Shown one piece after another: positions 51,505 to 63,337 of a stretch of DNA of 64,000 bases. The stretch is from Choricystis sp. odSpoLacu1 (taxonomy: Eukaryota; Chlorophyta; Trebouxiophyceae): positions 186,001 through 250,000 of the forward strand of contig OY253662.1 of assembly GCA_958009055.1 (NCBI GenBank). Direction: 5' to 3'. The position numbers and the translations under genes are program-made. Below the pieces are notes generated by a model that saw only the letters and a list, made by a program, of their open reading frames with translations, searched no databases and was not told where the DNA came from. Positions within the stretch are counted from its first letter, which is position 1. Each line of letters begins with the position of its first letter.

Positions 51505-53086
51505 ATGCCCCCCTCCCGCGTGTGCGACGCGCTGTGGGTGCCCAACTCCCTGCTGCGCCTGGTGACCAACGAGAGCGAGGTGTGTGGGATGGACGGGGGC
51601 GAAGCGTGATGCTGCGCAGCTCCGGGCTGAGCGGGACGCGCTGCGCACCCCTCGCCACCGGCAAGACGCAAGCCTGCGTGTGTGTGTGAGTGAGGCGCGC
51701 GCGCATGGCACGAGAACTGACCCGAAACCATGCCCCCCGCCCCCCCAACCCCCATTCCTCCAGCTCACCCTCCTCACGCGCGTGGGCGAGCTCGGCCGCA
51801 CCGTGGACGCGTGCGTGGCCGCCCTATGGCACGTGTACGACGCCAGCAAAGAGCTGGAGGTGAGAGAGAAAGAGATGGAGGGAGGGAAGAGGGGGCGGGC
51901 GGGCAAACGCGAAGGCCGGCACCCCGCTTCGCACGCTGAGCCCTCCATCCTCCCTCCCCCCTCTCAGTCCGACGGTCCGCGCGGCCGCCCCGCCGCCTCG
52001 TCCCACCCGACCGTCGCGGCCGCCGCCGCCGCCGCCCGGGATGACCTGGACGCGGCGCTGACGGCTCACCACGGCGCTTTAACACGCGCGCAGGAGGCAC
52101 TGGCGTCCGCCTCCCACCAGCTCGCCCTGCTGGCCGACGCCCACGCCGCCACCGCGGCTGAACTGGCAGCCGCGGGCGTGGGCACGGCAGCGGGCGGGCT
52201 GGCGGATTCGAGGCGCCTGCTGGCCAGTGTGGAAAGAGAGCTCGCCTCTCGCGCGGCGGCGGTCGCGGCCCGCGGCCCGCGCGCGGGCCTCGGCCCACTG
52301 GCGTCCGTGCTGGATGATCTAGGCTTTTGCGAGTCGGGCGAGAGTGGGCCGCCAGCGGCTGCTGCGGCCGCTGCTGCTGCTGCCCCAGCCGCTCGGCCGC
52401 GCTCGCGCCTCGGCCCGTCGCCGCCGTCCCCTGCCGACGGCGCTGCCACCACCACCGCCCCCCGTGTCTCACAAGCTGGGTCCTCCTCGCCCGCTGCCAA
52501 GCGGGCTCGCCGCGCGTCGGGCAGCGGCGGCAGTGGTGACGGCGACCGCGTGCCGCCACCGCCGCCACCGCCCCCCACCCAGCTGCCGTCCCAGCTGCTG
52601 CCCACGCAGCCGCCAGGGACTGCAGCACTGAGACCACCGTCTGGCAGCGGCGGCGGTGGATGTGACGCGTCGCCCTGGACTCCGTGCGCGGGGGCGGCCC
52701 CTGGCGCGACGCCCCGCGTGCTCGCCTCCTCGGTGCCGCCCGCCCCGCCTTCTGGCCGGACAGGGTTGCCAGCCGCCCTGTTGGCGCGGCTGCTGCCCGC
52801 CAGCCTGGGCGGCGGTGGCGGCAGCGGGTCAGCCCCCGACGGCGGCAGCGCGGGCGACGGCAGCAGCCAACCCCCCGCCAGCGACGGCAGCCAGCCCCGT
52901 GCGAGCGACACCAGCCACCCCCACGGCAGTGGCGGCAGTGGCGGCACTGCCGTTGTCGCCAGTGGAGGCAGCGGCGCGGCGGCCGGCCGTCGCTCACCGC
53001 GCGCAGTGGTCAGCCAGCCGGTGGCCGGCCCGTGCGCCGCCGAGTGGGGGGCGCCGGTGGGGGAGCTCCTGAGAGCGACACAGTGA
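51505..53086 (+). CDS. Unrecognised Ala/Ser/Pro-rich protein with short coiled coil
   Basis: Three exons with exact phase: 51505-51579, 51764-51859 and 51968-53086; 429 residues. The conserved-looking part is the first 190 residues: SRVCDALWVPNSLLRLVTNESE, then LTRVGELGRTVDACVAALWHVYDASKELE, then a helical region (DLDAALTAHHGALTRAQEALASASHQLALL). The rest is low-complexity, with a bipartite-like basic patch (AAKRARRAS) suggesting nuclear location, and Gly/Ser/Pro-rich repeats. I do not recognise a family. Splicing evidence and the sensible frame make it a real gene. Confidence 0.65.
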
Positions 53087-53201
53087 AGAGAGAGAGGTGT
53101 GGAGGGAGAGTTTGTTTGGGGGGGCGAGGCAAAAAACGCGACGCTTTGTGTGTTCGAAAAAAAGTGACGAAAGAAAAAGCTAGCACTGTCTTTTAACAAG
53201 A

Positions 53202-53220
53202 GGGGGGGGGGGGGGGGGGG
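53202..53220. repeat. G19 homopolymer downstream of two converging genes
   Basis: Uninterrupted run of 19 G on the + strand, between the ends of the Ala/Ser-rich gene and the Rab gene. Its length should be regarded as approximate. Confidence 0.8.
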
Positions 53221-53261
53221 CATTGCGCGTGTGTGTTGTGTGTGCGGGCCGTTCACCTTCC

Positions 53262-54314
53262 TCACGACCCGCAGCACGCCGCCTTGGCGCGCGCCCCCGC
53301 GCCCCCGCCCCCACTCAGCCGCACGCCCCCCCCCCCCCGCACTCGTCGGCGGCCACGCGCCCCCGGGCGCCGCATCCGCCCTCGCCACCACAGCGCGCGC
53401 GACGTGGGTGAAGGCGTCGTCGACGCCCGCGCCTGTTTTGGCGGAGGCTTCAAAAAAGGGGACCCCATACTCGCGTGCCAACGCCGCCCCCTCCTCCCGG
53501 GTGACGGCGCGGGAGGACGGGGGCAGGTCGGCCTTGTTGCCGACGATGGCCTGGAGGAAGGGACAGGGGGTGGTGTGTCGGAAACAAGGGGCGCGAGGCG
53601 GGGGGGCGGACGGGAGGCGAGGTCCGCCCCCCCCCCTGAAAAGCACGCCCCCCTCACAATTCCCGTGGGTTCCTCTGGCGCCGGTCTCTTCGGCTGAAGC
53701 CGCCACGCGGAGCGTGGTGTGCAAGCACACCCCGCCCCAAGGCGCGCCCACCGCTTTGTCCGGCGCGCGTGTGTGTGTGTGTGTGTGTGGCCAGGCAGGA
53801 AGAACCACCGCCCCCCTCTTCGCCTCCTTTCACTCACCTTGACCACACCCTCCACCGCGTGCGCGTCAATGGCCTTCATCCACCCCCGCACATTGGCAAA
53901 GGATGCGGCATCCCCCACATCATACACGAGGAGGACGGCGGCGGCACCCCGGTAGTAGGCGGCGGTGATGGTTCGAAACCTCTCCTGCCCCGCCGTGTCC
54001 CACACTTGGCACTTGACCCAGCGCCCATCCAGCAGGACTTTTTTGACTTTGAAGTCGATGCCGATGGTGGTGATGAAGGAGGAGGTGAACGAGTCTTCCG
54101 CGAAGCGGAGGAGGAGGCACGACTTGCCGACGCCTGGAGGGGGAGGGGGAAGGTGTGTAGTGGTGGTAGGGCACCGTTCTCACCCCCTCTCCCTTTGCCT
54201 CTCTCGCTCTCTCTCACGCACGCACACACACTCACCCGAGTCCCCAATCAGCAGCAGCTTGACCAGGGCGTCGCAGTCCTTGATCCGGCCGCCGGGCGGC
54301 GGCGGGGCCGCCAT
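53262..54314 (-). CDS. RAB8: Rab8/RabE-class small GTPase
   Basis: Three exons: 54314-54236, 54133-53838 and 53550-53262; about 220 residues. The G motifs are all visible: [15 protein letters not shown] (P-loop spans intron 1), [12 protein letters not shown] (switch I, Rab8-like), [20 protein letters not shown] (switch II), VGNKAD and [11 protein letters not shown]. The end reads KAACCGS, giving the double-cysteine prenylation site, after bridging one extra base in a C13 run at 53326-53338. Without that correction the frame would run on for hundreds of residues into the neighbouring gene. Rab8/RabE proteins guide post-Golgi vesicles to the plasma membrane. Confidence 0.93.
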
Positions 54315-54624
54315 TTGCGATGGAAAAAAGGGAAGGAGGGCGGCCCTGGGTGTGCGTGGCCCGCGCGGGCGAGCTGGTGTGTGACTGGTGTGTAGTGCAG
54401 CAAGGGAGGGCGCGGCGCAGGAAGGGAGGGCGCGGTGATGGGGAGGCGTTTTTTTCGAGAGACACGAAAGCCTGCCTTTGAATGTGGGTCGACCGAAACA
54501 GACGAACGCAGCCCTCTTTCTCTGCGTTTTGGGTGTTTGGTTTGGCTGCCCCTGGCGCACGCTGCACAGCAGCCATGCCCCTCTGAAACACGCCTTGGTG
54601 ATTCACACCACACACGCGCACCAC

Positions 54625-56692
54625 ATGCGGCTCCGCCCGCCGCGCGCGGCCGCGCCCGACGCGGCGCCGCCGCCCACGCTGCGCCGCCCCCCCCGCCGCG
54701 CTCGCCGCGCCCTTCCCACGCTGCCCGACACGCCGGCTGCTGTGGATGTCAGCGACTGGCTGGCGTCACGCGCCGGTGTGGCTGGTGATGTCAAAGGGGC
54801 GCACGCGGACGCGCGCCAGCCGCTGGCCACCACCCTGGCCAAGCGCCGCCCCAGCGCGTCCTCCCTGGTGGTGGAACTGGCTCGCAATGTGACCCAAGCA
54901 GCGGTGGGCGGCGGCGTCGCCCGCTTTCCTCCTTCTCTCGCCGACCGCGTCGCCGCGCTCTCCCCCCGCGACGCGTCGCGCCTGCTCGCCGACATCCTGT
55001 CCACCCCTCCCTCCACCGGTGGTGGTGTCGACGTCGCCCTGGCCACCTACGCCGTCCTGGATGGCGCGGGCGGGGTGGACGCCTTCGTGTGCGCGCGGAT
55101 GGTGGGGGAGGTGTGCAAGCACGACGCGGTGGCCTGGCCGTTTGATGACGATGACGGCGCACGCAGCGACTCCGCCTCCACCAGCAGCTCGTCCTCGTCC
55201 TCCCTCCGGCGCAGGCCCGGCCCTGCAGCCGCCGTCGCCCTGTACGATCGGTGGACGGAGTTGAGGGGAGGCTGTCCCGACGTCGTCGCCGTCAATGCCG
55301 CCCTGGGGGCGGCGGGGCGGGCGGGGGAGTGGGGGCGGGCGGAGGCGCTGTTTGAGTATGCGCGGGCGAATCTGGAGGTGAGAGGAAGGGAGGGAAAAAG
55401 GAGAGGAGAAGTTTTTTGATCGGTTTTTGTTTTCTGTTTTTCTCACCCTCCCCTCCCCCCCTCCACAGCCCGACGCCTACACCTACACCGCTTACATGTC
55501 CGCCGCCTCCCGCTGCGGCCGCCCTGCCGCCGACGCGCTGGCCGCCCTGGACGCGGCAACAGCCGCCGGCGCGGCCACGAGCGTGGCCGTCTTCACTGCC
55601 GCTGTTTCGGCTGCCGCGCGCGCGGCGCGCGACGTGCAGGCCGCCCTCTCCGCCTTTCGCGCCATGGAGGCCGCCGGCATCGCCCCCGACGTCGTCGCCT
55701 ACAACGCCCTGCTGGCGTCCCTGGCGGGGGCGGCCGCGTGGGAGGCGGCGTGGGCAGTCGTCGCGTCGATGCGTGCTGCGGGCACCACTCCCAACGCCCG
55801 CTCCTACAACGCTCTGCTGTCTGCCTGCGAGCGGGCGGGCCAGCCCGACCGCGCGCTGGAGGTGTTGGGGAGGATGAAGCGAGCTGCTGGTGGTGGCGCT
55901 GGCAGTGATGGGAGCATCGGAGGTGGAGGGTACGCCCCTCCGACCGCGATCTCCTACAACATCACCCTCTCCGCCCTGGCCAAGGCGGGGGACGTGCCGA
56001 GGCTGCGCCAGCTGGTGGCCGACATGCAGGCGGACGGGTTTGCGCCGGACGCGTTCACGCTGGCGACCGTGGCGGGTGGACTGGAGAAGGGCGGGACGCC
56101 GGGTTCGGCGCGCGCTGCTTTCGATGACCTCGTCTCGCGCGGCGCCACCCCCAACACCGTGGCCTACAACGCCCTCCTGTCGGCCCAGGCTGCTGCCAGG
56201 GACGGTGGCGGCGCCATGGCCACGCTGCGCGCGATGCGGGCGGCCGCTGCGGCCGGCCGCGCGCGCACCGCCCCCGACGCGCGCTCCGTGTCCCACGCTG
56301 TCCGCGCCCTCGTCCGCTGCGGCCGGCGCGCAGATGCCATGGCGTTGTTCAGGTCGGTCACGGAGCGCGGTGAAGCGCTCACCCGCAGCGCGGCGGCCGC
56401 GCTGCTGGCCGCGTGTGAAAGTGACGCGGCGTGGGCAGACGGAGTTGCGGTGTGGAAAGCCGCCACCGCGCGCGGCCCCCCACCCACCCGCACCTCGTCC
56501 GCCGCCCTGCTGGCGGCAGGGCGCAAGCTGGTGTACTCGTTCCCGGGGCTGCTGTCCGCGCTGCCGGCGTCGCTGGTGGCGGCCGCTCGCGCCGCGGTCG
56601 AGGGGGGGGCTGCCGCGCGTGCGCTGCTGGAGCAGAGTGGGATAGGTGGGGAGAAGGCTGTCACCACCACCACCAGCAGCAGGCGAGAGTGA
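54625..56692 (+). CDS. Pentatricopeptide-repeat (PPR) protein, probably organellar
   Basis: Two exons: 54625-55377 and 55469-56692; 658 residues from the ATG at 54625 (an upstream in-frame ATG at about 54571 is also possible). The N-terminus is Arg/Pro/Ala-rich, consistent with organelle import. At least seven tandem 35-residue repeats are visible, for example PDVVAYNALLASLAGAAAW, NARSYNALLSACERAGQPDRA, PTAISYNITLSALAKAGD and PNTVAYNALLSAQAA, with N/D at the RNA-code positions. Pure P-type repeats are seen with no E/DYW tail or SMR domain. Such proteins bind specific organellar transcripts and affect their processing or stability; the target is unknown. Confidence 0.9.
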
Positions 56693-56808
56693 TCTCTGTT
56701 GTTTTGTTTTTGTGAACTTGTGTTTAGGAAGAAAGGATGTTTTTCCATCAACTTGGTTTTTCGTGTGTGCGTGTGCGTGTCTCTCTCCACACACCACCTC
56801 TCTCTCCT

Positions 56809-57478
56809 TCACAACCAGTCCTCCTGCACCGCCGTCACCACGTACAGCGCGGTCCAGTAGGCCACCAGCACGGCCGCCCCGGGGGGCGCGTGCGCGGAGC
56901 AGGCGAGGAAGAAGCCCCACGCCGTGGCCGCGCTGCCCAGGTATTGGGGGTGCGGGATGCGCACCCCCGACCCCCGCCGCCTCGACGCAAACGCGCGGAA
57001 GGGGAAGCCGTGCACCCAGGGCACGACGCGGCCCAGACGGGCGCCGTAGTAGACGCCGTTGGAGCCGAGGGTGAGGTACACAGCGGTGTTTAAAATTTGA
57101 CCGGCCGCAAAGAGGGCCAGCCCCGCCACCAGGGTGGGGAAGGGGGTGTCGAGGGGGGTGAAGGAGCCGCCGCGGGAGGTCCAGAAGGCGGCGAAGGCCC
57201 AGAACTGGGCGGCTGGGGAGGGTGGGTGAAAAGGAGGGTCGGTTTTTTCGGCGGCGGCATCACGATTCGTCGCCCTCCTCTCTCCTCTCTCTCTTACCCT
57301 TGCCCACGCACGCCGCCACCTCCAGCGCCGGAACGGCCGACTTGCCGAACGTCGCCCGCCATCGGGGGGCGTGCAGCCAGACGGCGGCGTACAGGAGGTG
57401 GGGGGCAGCGAGCGCGGCAAAGACGGTGGCGTCGGAAGGGTTGCCGAGGGGCAGGCGGCCTGATTTGACGGACCACAT
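56809..57478 (-). CDS. Phospholipid methyltransferase-like membrane protein (PEMT family)
   Basis: Two exons: 57478-57298 and 57212-56809; 194 residues. Four or five hydrophobic helices are visible. The C-terminal part fits phosphatidyl-N-methylethanolamine methyltransferases: GSNGVYYGARLGRVVPWVHG, then GFPFRAF, HPQYLGSAATAWGFFLA (SAM-binding region I equivalent) and YVVTAVQEDWL. Members methylate phosphatidylethanolamine derivatives in the ER to make phosphatidylcholine. The usual Glu-Glu pair near the C-terminus is here Gln-Glu, so activity is not certain. Confidence 0.75.
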
Positions 57479-57770
57479 AGTGTGTGGGCTTGTGTGTCGT
57501 GTGTGTGTGGGGGGGGAATAGACGGAGGCAGCCGGGGTGTGGGCGTTTCCGCTGCCGAAAAAGAACGAGTTGGCGGGAGAAAAACCATGTCAGCTGGCAC
57601 ACTCGCACAGAAAAAAAAAACGGCTCCCCCTGGCAGCGTGCCCCACACCCCTCCCCGCACACGCACGCGCACGCACACGCGCATTCAAACCCCTGCACCC
57701 GCGGCCGGGCCGTCGACAACGCGTGGCGTTCGCCGTTCACTTGCACGCTGTCCCCCTTCCGCCACGCACC

Positions 57771-59136
57771 ATGCCGCCCCCCGGCGATGGCCCCCCCATC
57801 AAAGCCTTTGTCGGCGGCATCTCCTGGCACCTAGACGACGAAGGCCTGCGCGCCCTCTTCTCCAAGTATGGCGCCACGTCAGCCTCCGTCATGCTCGACC
57901 GCACGTCCCGCCGCTCTCGCGGGTTTGGCTTTGTTTACTTCTCCTCCCCCGCCGACCTGGACGCCGCCATCGCCGAGGTGCACGGCACCGAGGTGGAGGG
58001 GCGCACCGTGAGCGTGACGCGGGCGGTGCCGCAGAAGGATACGGCGCCAGGGACGCCCGCCGCCGCGCTGGGCGGCGGGCGCGACGCCGCCGCTGCGCGC
58101 GGGGACCCCGTGCGCCGGGGGCGGAGCGATGACCGCGGCCCCCCACCGCCGCGCCAGGGCGACCCGTACGCGCGCGCCCCCCCCCTCCCGCCGCGAGCGC
58201 GAGTGGGGGGACGACGGGTGGGCGCCCCCACCGCGCAGGCGTTATGAGGACGACCCCCGCGACCGCGCCCCGCCTCCCCCTCCCCCCGCCTACGGCTCGT
58301 TTGCGGATCGCGGGACGTCGGGCTATGGTGGCGGCGGCGGCGGCGGCAGTTATGGTGGACCGCCGCCGCCGCGCGACAACCACGGCGGGTGGGGGCCTCC
58401 TCCTCCCCGCGACGACCGCGGCTACGGCAGCGACCGCTACTATGATGCGCGGGGGCCGCCGCCACCGCAACAACATGCTCCTGCGTATGGAGGGTACGCC
58501 AGCGACCCGCGCGGGCCGCCTCAGCCGCAGAGAGGGGGCGACCTTTACTCCCACCCTCCACCCTCCGACTACCGCCCCCGCGACGACCGCGACCGGTATG
58601 GCAGGTATGGCGCCCCGCCGCCGCCGGCGCGGGAAGAGAGGTACAGCTACGGGGGCCCGCCGCCGCCGGCCGACCCGCGGGGGGGCGGGCCGCCCCCCCC
58701 CTCCTACAGCGCGCCACCGCCGCCCGACCCTCGGGGCGGCGGCTACGCGCCTCCCCCCCCGTACGCGGCGCCTCCCCCCGCGTACGGCGCGCCCCCGCCG
58801 GCCGCGTACGGGGCGCCGCCTCCACCCCAAGCCTACAGCGCGCCGCCGCCGTCGAGTCACCGGCCGCCAAGCTACGCGCCGCCCCCCGCCTACAGCCCGC
58901 CCCCCGCCTACGCGGCGCCTCCGCCCGCCACGTACGCGCCGCCCGCTGCGTACGCGCCCCCGCCTCAGCCGTCGGCGGCGGGCTACGCGCCTCAACCGCA
59001 GCCGGCCGACCCGCGCGGTCCGCCACCGTCAGCGGGCGCCGACCTGCGCCCGCGCGACCCCCGCCTGGCGCCGCCCGCTGATCCAAGAGGAGGCCCACCG
59101 CCTGCGTACGACCCGGCGCCGGCGCGTCGGTACTGA
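57771..59136 (+). CDS. RRM protein with long Tyr/Pro-rich low-complexity tail
   Basis: About 454 residues, no intron. Residues 10-85 are an RNA-recognition motif: AFVGGISWHLDDEGLRALF (RNP2 is AFVGGI) and RGFGFVYFSSPADLDAAI (RNP1 is RGFGFVYF), followed by VHGTEVEGRTVSVTRA. The remaining 370 residues are repeated Tyr/Pro/Gly/Arg modules (YGGPPPP, YAPPP, YGAPPP, DPRGPP). One extra base in a C9 run at 58177-58185 separates the RRM frame from the tail frame. Such domains occur in hnRNP-like proteins that form condensates; this is inference. The converging neighbour ends 333 bases downstream. Confidence 0.85.
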
Positions 59137-59469
59137 AAAAAGGGAAAGGAAAGCGACAGTGAGAAAACAGGGGCAGTGTGTTTTCAACGTTCAACAGACA
59201 ACTCGCCAGACAAGGAAGAACGGCCCAGCTGCAGCAGCCATGCAGCCCCTTCACAGCGCGTCAAGCATTCGTTTTGCTTTTGTTTGGGTGGCGGGTGCGT
59301 GTTGTGTGTGGAAGAGAGAGAGAGAGAGAAGGTGGCCAGTTTCGATTTGCGTGTGTCCTTTGTTTCACACTTTGTGTGCGCCGCGCCGCCTTTTCAGACA
59401 AAAAAGAGAGAAAAGAGAGTTTTCAGTTCACACAATCAGCTCAACCCACTGTGTTTTCCCTGTTCATTT
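59137..59469. other. Intergenic region between converging genes
   Basis: 333 bases shared by the 3' ends of the RRM gene and TWD40-2. Less GC-rich than coding sequence, with GA and T runs. No gene is recognised. Confidence 0.5.
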
Positions 59470-62400
59470 TTACACGGGTGGTGTCACCGTCGCGCCATCG
59501 CCCCCGCTGGCCGCCGCGAGCGCGCGCTCCCACGCCGCCACCGCGTCCGAGCTGCCGCCATCCTTCCAGGCGGTCGTCCAGAAGGCGGCCAGGTGCGGGT
59601 CGCCCCTGTGAGCTGCGGCACGCGCCGCGGAGAAAGGGTCGCCCGAGAGAGCAGCCGCGTAGCAGGCCGCGCCGCGCGGCGCGCGCGCCCCCAGCGCCGC
59701 CACCGCGGCCGCGGCTTCGGTCGCCAGCCCGCCCCGAGCGGCGCGCAACAGGACGGCCTCCAGTTCGGGGCCGGTGAGGGCGGGGGCGGCTGCGAGGGCG
59801 AGGGTGAGCGCGCGGCGCGTCGCGTCGGCGTCGCCGGCAGACCACGCACCCGAGGCCGCCGCCAGCGCATCCGAAAGCAACGGGGCGGCTGCCTCCGGGT
59901 CGGCGTCCGTGTCAGGCCTGCGGGCCGCGCGCCCAACAAGGGTGGCGGCGGCGGCGGCGGCTGCCCAGTCGGGCGGGGGCGGCGCGTCGCCGCTCGTGTC
60001 TGAAGCGTCAGACCGAGCGGGCGACCTCTCGCCACCACCGCCACCACCGTCCGACAGCGGGCCAAACACGGCGGCCGACCCAAAGCCAGCGGCGGAGAGC
60101 GACGGCGTCACTCCCGCCGCGTCCTCCAGGGCGGCCACTGCGCCGGGAGCGTCGCCCGCGGCGCGCAGCAGTGCAGACCGCGCGCGCGGCGGCACGCCCG
60201 CCAAGCGAGCGCCGGCAGCCGCACCCGCCGGCCCCGCCACCGCCGCAAAGAAGGCGGCCGCATCCGCGTGCGCTGAACGGGGCAGCCCCCTCTCCGCGAC
60301 GGCGGCGGCGGCGCCGACGTCGCCCGCGGCGGCCAGCGCGCGCGCGCGCGCGACGCTGGCGACGCGAGCGGCAGCGGGTGCGGCCGCCCTGCGGCATCCA
60401 CTACCCACACCGCCGACTCGGACACGGCCACCAGGGCCAGGGGGCCGGGTGAGCGCTGGACGGGGGGCAGGGAGGGGAGCGGGGTGGGGGAGGGCGCGTC
60501 GGTCAGGGGGCGGGGCGGGGTGGCCGCAGCGATGACTGACACGTCGATCGAGGGGGGGGCCTCCCCGCCCAGGCCACCGACGACGGCCACGTGCACGGCG
60601 TCTGGCGTCAACAGCACCAGGCGGGCGCCATCCCAGGCGGCGCCGACGACACGGCGCACAGGGAGCGACGCGGCGCGCGTGATCATCGCCCCGCCGCCGC
60701 GCGCGGCACACATGTCCACGCGGGACGGGTAGGCCAGGGCCACGCCCGTCGCCCGGGGCGCCCACGCCAGGGCGACGGGGGAGGGGAGGGGGGGGGAGGC
60801 GGTGGAGGGGGTGTTCCAGGGGTGGAGCGTCGTGCGCCCGTCGGCGCGGGCGACCGCCAGGGCCGCGCCCCCGTGCACGCGCGTGGGGGGGGGGGGCGTC
60901 GCCCCCCCCCCCCCCCCAGCACGTCGACCGCGACCAGGGTGCCGGGGGCGCCCCCCCCCTCGAACTCGACAAAGTCGATGGTGGGGCGGGCGGGGGCGGG
61001 CGGGGAGGCAGGGGCGGTCGCGCCGCGCTTGCCGCCCACGCTCGTGCTCTCGCGCGCCCCGGGCACCAGCACCGCCAGCCGGGGCGCGCCCGCCGCCCAG
61101 GCCACATCGGTGGCGGTGCCTTCCGCCACGCACGTCCAGGCGAGGACGCCGGATCCGGGGGCGGGGGCGGGGTCTGAGGCGCCCCCCCCCCCCGCTCGCG
61201 CGTGTGGCCAGCCCGTCGCCCGGTCGCTCCCACACCGCAAACACGCCGCCCGCGGTTCCGCCACCGCGCCGCCACACGGCCGCCACATACCGCCCACAGT
61301 CGGACGCCAGCAGGCGGGGGCAGGTGGGCGGGGCGGCGTCGGGCAGGCGGGCCGCGGCGCCGCGCGCGCGCAGGTCGGCCGTCAGCGCGCGCGCCCCCCC
61401 CCCCCTCCTCCCGCCACCCCGCCGCAAAGTCGGCCAGCCACAGGGAGCGGCCGTGGACGACTGCAAATGCACAGCCTGCGCCTGCGGGCGCCCCGAGCAG
61501 GGGCGGCACCCCTGCGACTGGCGGCGCGGGGGGCGGGGCGCCGCGCGGGGGCGCCAACAACAACACGCCCGCGTTGGCGGCCAAGGCCACGGTCCAGGGG
61601 TGGGTGGGGTGGGCGGCAATGGCGTACACTTTGGGTTCGCGCTTGGTGCCGGTGGGAAGGGAGGGGGTGCCGTCTGCCACCAAGGCAGCGGGCGCGCCGG
61701 GAGCGTCTGCGCGCGCGGCAAACACCAGCCCTCCAGCCGCGCCCGACGTCAGCAGGATGGGGGGGTCGGTGCCTGCATGCGCGCCCGGGGAGGCGGTGAT
61801 GGCGAGGGCGTCGGCCGCGCCGCGCGTGAACGGGCGCCCCCGTCCCGCGCAGCGCCACGACCCCAGCTCCCAGGTGGCCAGCTCTTTGTCTGCGCCCAGG
61901 GTGACGAGGCGCAGGGGGCCGCCCCCCGGGCCGGAGGTCCCGGGGGCGGGGGCCAGGGCGGCGGCCAGGACGGCGCCGACGTGGGCGTCGAACACGGCAG
62001 TGGGGGCCAGGTCGGGTAAAGCCGTGCCGCCACCACCATGGGCTGCAGGCGCCGTCACCGTCCACAGGGCCACGCTGCCGTCCGCGGACGCCGTGATCAA
62101 GGCGTCGCCATCGCCCGAGGGAGACGCGAGGGGCAGCGCTGCCGTGACCGCGGCGCGGTGGCCGCCAGCCAGCCGCGCGACCGGCAGCGCCGTCGTCAGG
62201 CTGACGATGAAGGAGGAGCCGCCCGCCGTGCCCACGACGAGGGCGGGAGCAAGTGGCGCCGGGGGCGTGGGCTGCCCCCCCCCCGGCGACCGCGGCGGCG
62301 GCGGCGCCAGCGGGCGCGCGAGGGCGGCCACAGCAGTCGGTGCTTTCGCATCCAGCGCGCCGCGCGCCAGTTCGCGCCGCTCCCCGGACGCCAGGTCTAG

Positions 62401-63091
62401 CAACACCAGCTTGGCGTCAGCCGCGATGGCGAGCCAGCGGCGACCGCGCACCTCGCGCGCGCGCCGCGCGTCCACTGGCGGCGGCGCGCGCGCGGTCGCG
62501 CGCGCGGCGGCGGCTTGAGCCGCCAGGGCGGCGGCCACGGTGTCTGCATCCACAAAGGCCAGGGCACGGGGGGCGCCCGCCGCGGTGCGGGCGGTGAGGA
62601 TGGGGGGGAGGGCGGCCGCCAGGGAGGCCGCGGCGGCCGCGGTGCGCGCGGCAGACGTGGCGTCCGTCGCGGCCGCGGCCCTGGTTTCAGCCAGGCGGGC
62701 CAACAAAGCGTCGGTGGCGGCACGGTCGTCGGCGGTGGCCAGGTTTTCTTCAAAGAGAGTCTGTGGGGGAGAGGGGGAAGGTGGGTGGTGGCGAGAGGGG
62801 AGGTTTGGGGGCAAGACACACACTTTCCACACCCACACGCACCGCGTCCGCTTCCCAGTCCCACACGACGACGGTGCCGTTGACGTCGGCGAAGGCGAGC
62901 CAGGGGAGGACGGGGTGGAAGGTCAGCGTTTTGACCTGGGGGAGGGAGGGTGGAGGCGGGGAGGCGTTGCCGTTGGCAGGGATGCAAGAGGAACGCCACC
63001 ACACACGTTGAGGCGGAGCCCATCATCACTGCTCTACACAGCTCACCTTGGCCGCGGTCGGCCGCAGCAGCGCGGCCTCCATCGATGCCAT
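59470..63091 (-). CDS. TWD40-2-like WD40 subunit of the TSET/TPLATE complex
   Basis: Three exons: 63091-63047, 62935-62843 and 62760-59470; about 1140 residues. The N-terminal segment VKTLTFHPVLPWLAFADVNG and VVWDWEADA matches the start of plant TWD40-2 (Arabidopsis At5g24710). WD40 repeats follow: DALITASADGSVALWTV, LVTLGADKELATWELGSW, KVYAIAAHPTHPWTVALAAN and ASDCGRYVAAVWRR. The C-terminal half is alpha-solenoid-like and Ala-rich. Plant TWD40-2 is a large subunit of the TPLATE/TSET coat in endocytosis. Breaks are bridged at 61386-61398 (C run), 61181-61191 (C run), 60898-60918 (adjacent G and C runs, two bases) and 60339-60353 (CG run, two bases). They sum to six bases, so the total frame is preserved. 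Confidence 0.75.
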
Positions 63092-63337
63092 TGCGAGAAA
63101 AAAACGAATAGGCTCGCGCACGCGTGTGCGCGTGGGGGTGCCCCTGTTACCCCCTGGCCGTGTGCTTGTGTGCGGCCTGTCGCACACGCTTGGTTGCCCG
63201 AGCGCGAGAGGGGGGCGCACGGGATGGGGAGGGGCGTTTGTTTTTGTGTTGTGCGAGAAGCAAATGGTCTCGCTCGATTTCACGCCGCAAAAACACGCCT
63301 TGACGACCGCCGTGTCTGTCGACACACACGCCTTGAC
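63092..63337. promoter_or_regulatory. Spacer upstream of TWD40-2 and of the broken ORF
   Basis: 246 bases between outward-facing starts. Probable TWD40-2 promoter; no element recognised. Confidence 0.3.

Noticed and set aside
52066..53808. A 580-residue minus-strand ORF joining Rab to hundreds of Pro/Ala-rich residues
   Set aside because: It is the antisense of another spliced gene and results from one extra base in a C13 run; the corrected frame ends with the Rab prenylation motif.
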